Source: Trema orientale
Taxonomy: Eukaryota; Streptophyta; Magnoliopsida; Rosales; Cannabaceae
Assembly (NCBI GenBank): GCA_002914845.1
Contig: JXTC01000177.1
Coordinates: 371,245-435,244, forward strand
Direction of reading: 5' to 3'
DNA: 64,000 nucleotides
Shown here in pieces: positions 1 to 12,359 of this stretch; the first letter of the stretch is position 1, and each line of letters begins with the position of its first letter. The notes under the pieces are model-generated. The model saw nothing but the letters and a program-made list of their open reading frames with translations. It was not told where the DNA came from and searched no databases. The translations under genes and the position numbers were made by a program.

Positions 1-484
1 GCTTGGTTTTTTAGACAAAACTTTCAGAGAAATTGAAAACCTTAAAAAGGATTATCTGAAGAAAAAAAAAAAGGCGGTTGTTTTTCTTTAATCATCTGGA
101 CAATAGGTTGAGCAAAATTTAGATCAAGAGCTGATTTACAAGATCTACCTGGATGCTCTCTGAATAGTTGACAAGCAAAAGTCCATTGAAGAATAAAAGA
201 ATGTACTGCTCTATTATTTCTATTGGAATAATTAAACAGAAACAAAACAATTGTACAAGCTTTTTGGTTGTGTGAAAATTATAACTAGCCATAACTATGA
301 AATATTCCTAACTCAACCTACAAAACCATAACTCAGCCCCAGGGCTGCAAGAGGTACACAACTGAAAAAGAAACATAATGCCCAAACATATTACCATACT
401 TCATGAAGATAAAGAGCAGAGCAGGCATCTAAACGGTTATCTCAAGTTCAGGAGCATACGTTGTACACTTCAGCATGATCCTGC
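1..484. other. Downstream flank of the Alba gene
   Basis: No gene is visible. The part next to 485 is the 3' untranslated region of the minus-strand Alba gene. The open frame at 42-245 on the minus strand has no recognisable domain and is taken as chance. Confidence 0.6.
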
Positions 485-3400
485 TTAAGAAGCTACAACT
501 TGAACAAACGCATCTGATCTGAAATTCCGACCACGCCCACGTCCACCACCCCTGCCACGACCACGCCCTGCCAGACCAAGAGCCATTTGCAAGATAATTC
601 CGTTAAAAAAAACACGAAGTATGATTAGGTTTATTTCAATTATCTTTAATACCATGTCCAATTAGAATTTCAAGACAACAGATTCAAAAATAAAATAGAT
701 TAACTTACCACGACCTTGGGCAGGTGGTGCCCCTAACTCACCATAGTCATTGTATCCACCTGGCTGACTGCCATAGCCTCGTCCTCTACCCCGAAAAGCA
801 CGACCTCTTGTGCGGCCTCTACCTCTGCCATTGTAACCTCGACCACCATCCCAACCATCTCCATTATTCTCTCCTGCTCCGTAGTAATTTCCTGCATAAA
901 GATCACATTATTATCCTCTTCTTTTTCGTTGACAAAACCTCTTCCCAACCAATTTTCCGCTTTATATACGAAATATCCATGGTTGACAACTTAAAGAGGA
1001 AATTAGGGTCAATCTACCCATACTGCAGTAAAGAAAAGGGAATAGCAGAATAGGAAGAGAACTAAAATAAGTGTCCAACTTCTTACACATCAATCAACGA
1101 GATGCAAAACCCAGACAGTAACAGGGGAAAAAAAAGTCAAACCCATAAGGCATGGACTACCAAACAACCCATTCAGAAGAAAACAATCAGGACTTCTAAC
1201 TAAAACTTGAGGGTGTCAGCCCTACAGGTCATATGGAAGGAGAAGAAAAAGTTGAATTAATTTAATTTATACATCAGCAGAGGTTAAACAAATACAAGAA
1301 TCATCTAAGCAGTCTGCTATACCTCTTCCTCTTCCTCTTCCTCTTCCTCGGCCACCTCGTCCCCTGCCCCGTATTCTAGGAGATCCCTCTGAGTCCATTA
1401 AATTCACTCAATATAAGTCAACTTGTTAAATTAGTGGCAAAGCCTTCACAAACTCAAAATTTAAAGAAAGACATAATCTTCACCTCCTTCATCATCAAAT
1501 TCATTAAGTGGTTTCACTTGGTCAACTGGGAGTGGAGGTTGATATCTGCATTGCAAAAGATAACAGAGAATCATGGATAGTCCAAAAAGTGTGCACCAGA
1601 AAGCATTAGATCCGGAAAAATGATTACACAGAGTGGGTCATAGTATATCTCAAAAGGTTTACAAGTAATACTACTAGAAATAAAAAAAAATTACAAGTAA
1701 ACCCAACTACAAAAGCAACCTACAAACATGATGCACCATGTCTCCAGTATATGCCATGTATGAACATCAACAAACCCACCAATTGTAGCTTAGGATTATT
1801 TTAAGGTAGTAAATTAATTAAGTTAACAAAGTTCTATAAGAACTAAGACAACTGCCAATGTGGTTTGTAAGGATACATGGTTGTATCCTACTATAATTGA
1901 AAAACAAAAATCAAACTCCATTATAGACTTAAAATCAGTGACTTAAATCACAAGTTCACAACCAAACAAGTAACGGAAAAGCAGCAGCAATATACTGTTG
2001 ATAGAAAACAACTGAGTTTTTCACTTGTCAGAGACCCACAATGATCAACTTAAAAACTAATTCTAAGTAAATTACCCTGTAGAGGATGTATCAAGCTCCT
2101 GCTTTGACAAAGTGATCGTGATCATTGAAACATGGCGGACAGTCTCTAGACTGAAACACATTATTCAAACCAATATTAACAATAAATAAATAAATAATAA
2201 AATATTATTTGAATTTAGTTGCACAGAAGAGTCCATTATTTCATACGGAAGCAAGCCTTCTTCTAATGGTTCCCACGTGTCTGTTATATCTGTGGATCCA
2301 ATAGAGGTATTCTGATGTAGACCAACAATCCTTCTCTAAAAGGAGAAACAATTGATCAATAACTCAGTCCTAGAAACAATTTTTTATCCGAATGCATCTG
2401 AGGTCATCCTACCTTAATTAGTTCAGCAATCATCACAGTCTTATTGATAGCTCTGCCCATTGCCTTGAGAACAATATCATTAGATCCTTTCTCCTACAGA
2501 AGATAAAGAAGCATTGATCAGACACAGAACAAAATCACACTGAAATCCTCATAATTATGAAAGAAAAGGGGGGGGGGGGATTTCACAGATACAAAATCAA
2601 TGAAAATTAACAGTAAAATGAAGCATGTAGTGGCATGTGACTAACCAATAAAGGCACTCAACGATTGCAAAATAAAAGGATACAGAATTGACAGTTTTTT
2701 TAGACGTGTCTACCAATCAAAACGAGCGTAACATAAGGGAGGACGATAGGTAACTAGACCGGATGTTTGAAATGGAACACCAAATTTCAAGGCTTTCAAG
2801 CTAATCTACGATTGCAAATTAAATTTTGATTGCAAATTAAAATAAACAGTTCTAAAATGTTGATAGAGTTGCAGTTCTATGGGATTAAACTACGCAGAAA
2901 CCTAAAGATCTAACACACCTACACTTCAATCAAAGAATAAAGCAATCTTAACCTGATCCCATCTCAACAAAATTAAAACAAAATATGCTACACAAATGTT
3001 AAATTCGATTCAGTTGACAGGTATAAAACCATCACTTGACATCCAGCTGAGACCATTTCAAAGGAGACCCACATACTAATCAAAAAACAAAAAACAAAAA
3101 AAAAAAAAAAAAGAAAACTAAATCATTTGAGTATTGACCATGTAACGCATATATGTGCTTACTTGCAGTGCATACACATATGCAGACAGCAGACTCTACT
3201 TTGTGAGGCCAACAGTTACGTGCCCATAATTGGATGCCCACAAAACCACATCATACCCCTTCATCTAAATCTCCTTAAAAATTAAAATTAAACTAAACAA
3301 AAAAACCCTTTACCTAATTCAATACCAACCATTAACCCCTAAAAGCCCAATAGAGAGAAAAGCACATATAAAATATAATACTAGTAGACACAGCAACATA

Positions 3401-3644
3401 GATGCCCTTATTATTCACTCAAAACACAAAAAACAAATCAGAAAAGTACCCAGAAAAAATTAAAAAAATAATAAAATACAAATAATAAATAAAAAGACAG
3501 TAATAGAAGAGGAAGTACCTGGAGGAGAGTGGTAGCGTAAGTGATATAGTTCCTCATCCTTCCTTGAGCCGTAATACGAATCTCGTTCTCATTTATGGGC
3601 GTCGTCTCCGCCCTCGGCTTCTCCACTCTCTGGTACCTATCCAT
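485..3644 (-). CDS. Alba-family nucleic-acid-binding protein with C-terminal RGG repeats
   Basis: Coding exons, in transcript order, are 3644-3519, 2493-2413, 2335-2247, 2150-2076, 1545-1484, 1388-1323, 891-709 and 567-485. All have GT-AG borders and join in frame to 254 aa. Residues about 18-90 form the Alba fold: EIRITAQGRMRNYITYATTLL followed by the next-exon stretch GSNDIVLKAMGRAINKT. A short acidic linker (NEFDDEG) follows, then a C-terminal region rich in RGG/GRG (about residues 145-245) with aromatic Gly-Tyr patches. Plant Alba proteins of this long, RGG-tailed type bind RNA and DNA and take part in translation control and RNA granules. That role is family knowledge, and here I see only the domains. 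The start is the first ATG after a leader intron. The exon at 1388-1323 is a TCTTCC-type microsatellite that encodes Gly-Arg repeats, so its length may vary between individuals. Confidence 0.9.
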
Positions 3645-3909
3645 CTACAAGCCACAAACACAAGATAACACATACCCATTTTCAAAAACAGATTCCAGAT
3701 TCACCCAAAACCCACAAATAACAATAACAACACAACTTCAAACCAAAAACCAAGTAAAACCCAGAAAACAAAAACAAAAACAAACGAGTTAGAGCTAGGG
3801 TTTGTGGGGTTACCGTTCTCTGAAACCAACCACTCTCTCCTGTGAGTCTGAGACTGAGTTTGGGAGGTTTTGTTTGTTGTTTTTGGGATAGTGATTTTTG
3901 AAAGTAAAG

Positions 3910-3945
<36 letters not shown>

Positions 3946-4040
3946 CGAGAGAGAGCCACGCGGTATTTGGAGTTTTTGGAATCGGTTTTTAAAAATATAA
4001 ATAATTAAAAAATAAATAAAAATGTGTTTTATAGCAGGAG
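3645..4040 (-). promoter_or_regulatory. Leader intron, (CT)n leader and probable TATA box of the Alba gene
   Basis: On the minus strand a leader intron appears to run from a GT at 3813 to an AG just before the ATG at 3644. Upstream of it are a (GA)n/(CT)n run (about 3914-3942, in the presumed 5' untranslated region) and a CTATAAAAC box near 4026-4034. A telobox-like CTAGGGTTT (plus strand, 3795-3803) lies inside the leader intron. Positions of transcription start are inferred. Confidence 0.45.
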
Positions 4041-6768
4041 AAAGAGAACAGGAGTCTCTCGAGTCTTTAGGGCTTATTATAATAGGAGAAAATGAAAGAG
4101 AGACCGGTTAGAAGGTGGTACTCGCGGTCTTGTCGCCGCTGAGACCGCACATTATTCGGCATTCGGTATTGTTCGGCCCTATTTTTGGGCCTTTTACTTC
4201 TCTCAGCCCAAGCCCGGTCAAAGAAGCCCTCCTTCTAGAACTATTTTTTTCTTCTTTTTTTTTTCTTGAAATCGTTCGTGAATTGTGATTTCCACATTTA
4301 GACAATGCAAGAAATCTTCGAAAATTTTGCTTTGGTGTTTTTCTTTTTTGGAAAAAAAAAATAAGTTATTTACGATGGAAAAATGAGCAAGAATGTTTGT
4401 TGATGTGTAAATGATAATTCTTACACCATCTATATTAAGGAATAATGTTATGAATCTCGCCATTGTGACACCTTTGGTAGCATACTACCTAATGTAACGT
4501 AAATGTTGCCATCAATGATCAATCCATTAATGGATGAATATGACAAGTCATATGCCAATTCAAATTGTGTTAAAAGTGTCTAATTATGTTATGGATACTA
4601 ATTCTACTCTCAAACTTTTTTTATGATTAATGTGATAGTTGATGATTTATTACTTTGTAATTGTTACAGCGCAGTGTATTATAAGTTATAATTACTATTT
4701 GTTAGTCTCAGATTGAATGAGCCAACTCAACTGGTATAGTCCAGCTAAACAATAAAACTCAGTAGATAAAGGGCGGAAAAAATTTATTTAAGTTGTTACT
4801 TGGTACCAATAGTAGTACTCTCTTTTAGAATGAGTAGTTGAATATTTTCCTAATAATGCAGCTCCACGTTTTAATCAGTCTCGGCACTTGCTTTATAACT
4901 TTACTGGGCCTTTAAGACTCAATTTTTCAGGTGTTGTGAATGAAAGGGAAGCCGAATGGAGGTCCCCCCCACTCTATGGTGGCCAGTTGAAGACTTTAAT
5001 AAGTGAACTTCAAAAAAGTTGTTGAGGCATTCCAAGCGAAAAAAGGTAGTGGATTTATTCGCAATTAACAGAGAGGAGATGATGACAAACTTGTCCTTGA
5101 GTTAGTTATAAAGAGAGTAGTCTTTTTTTTTTTTTTCCTTAAATATTTTTGGGAGATGAAAAAGAGAGTAGTCTTGGTTACAAGTAATTTCTTCTAATTT
5201 CTTCCAGTTGGGAAATTCCTAAATAAGGTTCATATAAATATATTATATTTGTCACGATGATTTCTTTAAGACCAATGTTATATATTTACGATTTCACAAA
5301 TGTTATCGTCATAAATGTTTCTTGCATGGAGTATGATACTGAGCTGAATTCGCTTCATCCCACGGGAACCAACGATTTAATCTTTTCTGATGTTTTAAGT
5401 CATTATTTAGTTTGTTCAATTGTGACACTCGTCAGATTATTCCTCGTACTAAAAATATTAATAGAGTTACCCATTTATTGACTTTCCCCGTGACATATAC
5501 TGAGTTGATTTTTCTTGTTGTCCTAAGTTTATTTCGTCGGTTATTCTTATGATTTGAGTTGATAATGGGGATTATTATTCCGTCAAAAAGAAAAATATCC
5601 TAAAGTTTTGCTCTCATGGAGCTTTATGTGAGAATAAATTTCTACTAATAATTTGTGCTTCTAAATGTAAAACACATCAAGAAAAAAATATCTGTGCCAC
5701 TAAAAGACTTTTTACTTAAATATTCGATACGACAAAATCTCAAGACACACTTGTAACATATATATAATATATACACTTGTCTGTGTGTTACAATTATGAA
5801 TTGTGTTTTTTTCATTAAATTCCAATAACGGGTCAGGCATTTACCCTGTAATCAATCGATAACCCCTTTCCTTTCTATTGTTAGTTCAACTGTATTAGCT
5901 CATAGGAGCCAGGAGGGAGCTACGTATAGGTAAGAGACGTGCCCGATTCGCTGCATGCCTTACTTTACCTCTACAAAAACAATTATCGTATGGAACACAT
6001 TTTATCATTTCCTTGGGCTATACGAAAGCCATCGTCAAGAATTGCATCACTTGAAATAGAACTAGTCTCAGCAAAAAAATAAATAAACAAATAAATAAAA
6101 TAAATTATAATAGAAATTGGCTTTATATAATTCAAAGTTACAGAGTCGGCGGCTTAAACTTGATTATAACTCCGTAATATCATCCGATGCATCCCAAGGG
6201 GCCAAAAGAAGGTAAAATTTTCCGAATCAACAACACATTTATAATTTTAAGACTATGAATGAAATACATGATTACAGATTGATTGCACAGACATATCCAC
6301 CACAAAAACACTTCACTTGACTGTTAAGATTACAGGTAAACGAATCAAATCTATAAAATTGATGTCCTAAAATTGAGGCATGAAGAAAAAAAGAGCTAAC
6401 CCTTTGCAATTAAGACGTCCAAGAGCAAATCCTCAGACGAGAACTTCTCTGAGCAAGCGTTTCAAGCTCCTCTAAACTTGGCCTCGTATACTTGAGGTTG
6501 CTGCAAGATTGCGTTATTCATAAAATACCAAATAGTTAATTCAAAAAATGAAAATGCTCCGTATTGACATATATATATATATATGGGTTTGGGTTTGGTT
6601 TAAATGGTTACAACAATATTTACCTATGAATGGTTACAATGGTTTAAACCGTTAGATCTAATATCCTATAGTGGTGATTAGTTTGGTGGTTGGCCAAAAA
6701 AATTTAATGTTATTTATTACCATCAAAAAAATTTAATGCTATCACTACTTTTTTTAGTATCCATTCAT
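3943..6768 (+). repeat. Copy A of an apparently identical 2.8-kb block
   Basis: This block reappears in the same orientation at 12357-15182 with a constant offset of 8414 bases. All stretches I compared, including three identical open frames, match without an indel. It holds the upstream region of the Alba gene, the intergenic DNA and the last coding exon of the RBM39-like gene. The left edge lies at a (GA)n microsatellite present beside both copies. Confidence 0.9.
4041..6461. other. Intergenic DNA between the Alba gene and the end of the RBM39-like gene
   Basis: No convincing coding region. A GGGCC-type site II-like motif (TTTTTGGGCC, about 4181-4190) with nearby GCCCAAGCCC may belong to the Alba promoter. 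The part next to 6462 should contain the 3' untranslated region of the RBM39-like gene. Short frames at 4108-4463 and 5257-5481 recur only because the block is duplicated. Confidence 0.5.
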
Positions 6769-9142
6769 GGTCACAAAAAAATTGTAACCATTAAGAAGTC
6801 CTCCATATATATATGTGTGTGTATATATATATGTGTGTGATTAAAACTTCTTTATGCTGTTACATATTGTTCTCAAAACGAAATCAAACTGTTGAACCAA
6901 AATTGATTAAAACTTCTTTATGCTGTTACATATTGTTCTCAAAACGAAATCAAACTGTTGAACCAAAATTGAAATATGTGAACATGAGATAATCCGAAAG
7001 CCCAAACTTATACAACTGCGACACCAGCCACAAATTTGACATGCTGTCCTGCCCTTTTAGAAAGGAAGCATATACTAACACCACAAAGGTATAGCAATGA
7101 CTAGAGAAAACAAAAGAGAACATTTTCTTGAATAAGTTGTTGCCAATAAGCAGTAAATTTTAACAGAAAACATGACAATAAGCAAAGTGTCAATTTTGTT
7201 TCTTTTCTAATTTTCCCTTCTGACACCTTGTCGGAATCAAAATGAACTGTGCAGAAGTTCTACAAAAAATGAGACTGTAGCCTCTCTCACAAAAACTCAT
7301 TTATTGAAAAGAAAAAGAAACGGCCGCAAAAGCCAGACACTGAATTTGAAATTTCCATGAAAAGGATGCATATTCTGTTACATTACAAGTACAAACTCCT
7401 GGAAGTTCAAGCAATTGTGATTCGTTGAGACGTACAGATAATTGGGTGTTAAATATAAAAGGGTTAAAAAAATAAAAATAAAATAAAATAAAAGAGCTTT
7501 TCATTAATATAAAATAAAACCTTCTATTTTTGTTTTTCTATCAAATCTCACCAGATTTGCATATACGGTCAAAATTAGTGTTAAAATTGTTGCATAATTA
7601 TATTTATTCATTAAAGTTATCAATTGCCATCCACATAAATAGCCGGAAGGCAACCATCTAGGCTAATGAATGATATGTATCTAAGAATCCAACTATAACA
7701 GCCTTCAAACACATAAAAATTACTCTTTTGAATTCTGTTATCTTCAAAAGTTAAAAACATTCGCTTTCAGCAATTTTAATTCCGATTTTGACTATATATG
7801 TAGACCCAGTGGAATTCGACAGAAGAACACAAAAAGAAGGTTTTATTTGATATTAGTATTAGTAAAAATGTACGAGTTTTTTACCAAAAAGGTAAAACAT
7901 GGTGGGTTTTTTTTTTCAATATTATCCCTTATAAAATAGGTCTAACTCAAAGCAATGCTTAAACCTTTTAGTTTCATCAAAATAGATGCATTAAAAAAAT
8001 CCAAGTAAAGACAAACCATGTTCCATATAAAGGACCATGTCCAAGGACAGATATATTACCATGAACAAGGCTGAAATCTGCCTGCCTGCAAACCATCTTC
8101 CGTGCATTGCACGCTGAGCAGCTGCTGCTGCTTCCACAGTTTCAAACCGTAAATACACACAGCCAGCACTGTTTCTGTATAACAAAACAATTTCGATTAG
8201 ATCATCTGCAGATACTAAAAGTACAACTCTTTACAAGATCAAAAATGAGGAAAAGAAAAACAAACAAGCAGAAAAAGCTAACGAACAGACTTCCTTTCCA
8301 AGATATTAGTCAGGTAAACCATAAAATCCAGTCAACTGACTATTCATTTCTTTATGGGAGACAAGAAACTCTAGCATGTTGTTAGATAGGTCCCTATGAG
8401 AAATTAAACTCCCTCATGGGAGCAAACCACGTGTCTGAATATTCGAACTAACCCTCATGGGTAACTTACTACTCATTTCTTAAATACAAAATTAAAAATG
8501 TGTGCGCCTAACCTAATTAAATCTGTTTGTACACATAACATTATTGCAAATATGCAAAAGAAAAGCGGGGGAGAGGGGAGGGGAGGGGAGGAACAGCAAT
8601 TTAAACAAGACTTCCAAAATGATAAGCAGATGCTGGCACAAACAGGACAGATTTACGATAATTGGCATAATAGTTTTGTTTTCTTGCTTGAATGTGTTCG
8701 TAATATGCTTACTTGTCCACGTAAATATGTATCACCCTGCCACATTTAGAACATTCTTCTTCTACATCCTCTTTGATATCCACATCAAAATCTGGCTCCA
8801 CCTGCAACAACCGAAGCAAAAAAAAAAAAACAATCAAGGCTAATACAAAATGTTTTATTTTCTTTCACTTCATTCCCGGATAAACTAGACAAGATAATAA
8901 TGAATAAACCCACAAACCTCAGTAGCAGGATCAAACATATTGTTCAACAGTAGACATTCACTGGGACTTCCAATAGGGACTGAGGCCGCAGCTGGAAGAA
9001 CTGGCGCAGCGACCGCAGCTTGTCCATTGATTGGCAAGTTAATGGCACTTGGATTCGGAGCTGACCCATTCAGTGCGGGTACTCCAAGGGACCCCACAAT
9101 ACTGCAAAAGCCAAAACAAGATAATGACATAAGGCAAGGGGG

Positions 9143-9177
<35 letters not shown>

Positions 9178-12100
9178 GACGTCGGACAAACCTTGTAGCA
9201 ATACCAGTGCGGTCTAGTTTCTGCATAAGTAATGCTCTTGATTGAGCATTTAAAGCCTGCATGCAAAATATGATGAGCCAAGAGGAAGAAAGAAAAATAA
9301 TTTAATAAATTTGATATTCTTTGAGATTCTGATTATTGACCAATTATATAAGATGCCAGAGAAGTTAAAAGAAGTGACTGGTCCGTAATGACTCAAAACT
9401 CAGAAATACCAAGACAAGTACAAGTGGACTCAATTATGATACACATGCTTCCTAAGTCATTTGGAAGTAGGAGCTGCAACTAAAAGCACAAATTTTAATC
9501 CACCAAAAGATGTTTAGTGTGTCTCCTCTCTTGAGGAAAAATATGACTGGTTTAGAATTCGTCTCATAAAAGATGAATCTACCTTCAGATATCTTACAGG
9601 CAGAAATTTGGCAATACTATAGTTATTACATACCAGAGGAAGCAAGACGGATATTTTTATCCCTGAAAACAACCACTAAAGGATGAACCTTAGGATTTAG
9701 AGAAAACAAATAAGACACTACCTTGACATTTGTTTTTGTTTTTTTTGTTTTTAATAGTAAATAACATGTATATAAAGCTTATGTTTAACTAGTATCTCAA
9801 ACTTAAAAAAAAACTCTACCAAGCCACCGCCTTCATCATCATCAAAATCTGCAGATTTTGCTCCTGCATCTTGTGCTCCAACATGATCTGTAACAGAGGA
9901 AACCTATACAGGCCATTTCCATGAATATTAGCTTCAGAAGAAGATAATTATGTTGATGTAGTCAACCAAAAGAAATCAATTGTACTACAAACTAACCCCT
10001 CTTGCAAAACTATATTCAATGGTAATGCTTACAAATAAAGGAAACGAAGGACACACTACCTTCAGAGTTCGACCAGCAATCTCCAATTTCCCATTCAAAC
10101 TCTGAGCTGCCTTTGCATGTTCTAGTTGGGCAAACTAAAGAATGAACAGATACACAAGTCAATACTAATTAGAAATCATAAACAAAACCACAATTTCCTC
10201 TTACTATAATAAAAAAAAAAAATTAAAAAAAGGGGGAAGAAGATGTCACTAACTTGAACAAACCCAAAACCCTTGCACTGCCCCGTTTCAAGATCAAGCG
10301 GCAGTTGAATAAGTTCCACAGGACCAAAAGATTCAAAAATCTGAGCAATCACCACAAAAAAAACATGTCAGTGAAATAATCAGTCTAAGAGAATGGTGAA
10401 AAACGTTAAAAATAAATGGAAATAAAAGTTAAAACAACTATATTTCTAACCACTACTTTTAATATACACTTGAGTGCCTAAAGTTTTTTCTTACAGAATA
10501 TGGCCATGACATACCACAGTAAATCTTAATATGAAATTCATTTGCATTGTTTTTATTTCTCCATGTGTAAACTAGTACTCATTTATGTCCCCATACATCA
10601 GCAGAAGGCAGTGTCCCAATCAGCCATTTTACTTTAATGTAGTTACGTATCTTCAAGTTAATAAAATCCGAAAAACAATCCAGAACTGCAGTACCTCTCT
10701 AAGGTGAGCCTCAGTCATGTTAAAATGCAAATTCCCAACGTATAATTTTCTGTCAACTGCACCGTATGGTCCTGTACCACCTGGGACTCCAGCAGAAGCA
10801 TTGGACTGAACAAGGTTCTTTTCAGCCTCAGAGGGTTTAACCATTACAGGTTGTCCAAGAAGTAGTTGTCCAGAGAGTGCTATTGCCATTGGTACAGACA
10901 TTGCATCATAAAATTCAATATACCTGCAGATTCATTGAGGTCTTAATTAAGTTTTCGGAACATATGAAGCTGAGATTATTGCAACCAAAACTTACAATGC
11001 ATATAGCAAAGAGATGTAGGGAAACAAAAACTCTAGTGCAGAGAGCTCAATCTGAGCTTCTTTTGATGAATCTGATGACTCATGTAAAAGAAAATGTTAG
11101 CTCATCATAGAAAAAGAATGCATAATTATAACAAATGTACTTGACAAAATGATCAAGAAAAACAGTTTATGAGTTGGTCACTAGAAATGAACGTGCATGC
11201 GATTGTGGGAGCTCCAAAAACATAATGACTCACAGGATTATTTTGATTAAAGTACATTTTTGAATAAGAGTAGAATCTAGAGTAATTTAGCCCGGCCTAG
11301 TTTTTGTTTTGAGAACTGCTTCAAAAAAAATCAAACTCTACCAAGTTGATTCAGCGCCTCCCAATCCAAGTATAGGATGACGATAAGATGAAGATAGGTC
11401 TAAGGCGCACACGGATACAGAATGGTGCCCTAAACACGAAGAGGAAGAAAACTAGAAAGAGGAAAATTTAGGTTCATGTTGTCTACCTTGAGTACGCAGC
11501 ATGAATTGTTTAAACATGAGTGCAAGGTATTCCCATCATCCCTCATCATAATCGCATTGCTAGTTCATTTAAGAATACAGTTAAACTTGATTCTAGAAAG
11601 CTGACAGATTAATAACTATTTAACAAATTACATGCACATAAAATATGTAACAGTTTAAAATAAATGCACATACCCAACTCCTTTTGACCGTCTAGAATTC
11701 CTATCCATAATCAGCCGCACATCTCTCACCTGAAAACAGGGGGAAAGTCCACAAAATGTAAAAATCTAGCAGAAGAAAGATCGTATATAAAGGGATATAA
11801 GACCTTCAGACTACATATTTAAACACCTAATTTGGGCAGTTCAGAAGGGAACAACCAAACTCTCGTGCATTTCAGTCACCCCACACATACAGAATGTTAA
11901 CACACAAGAAACTCACTACACTATTTGTAAGTGAAGGCAGAGGAGTGTGTACTGCAATAAGAAGTATATAAATACATGCATCCAGAACAACTGAAAAAGA
12001 ATTTCACTCAACACAACTGCATCTATTCTCAGACACATAGGAAGTAGACAATTCCAACCACATGCAAACAAAAATAAAGTACAAAGGTAGTATGATCAGA

Positions 12101-12323
12101 TTCATTGTAAAAGAAGTCTGTCACTTACATAGGGCGGGATGGGAGGAAAACATATGTTACTACTAAATTATTTAGAGACTACAAAGAAAAAAAAACCACC
12201 AACCTTGCCCGCTTTGGAGAAGAATTCATAAACGTCTCTCTCATTTGCCTTCAGGGGCATCTGTCAAGATGAAGGAGCAAAAAATAAAAAATCAGCAAAA
12301 AACGCAAAACATAAGAGAAGGGG

Positions 12324-12359
<36 letters not shown>

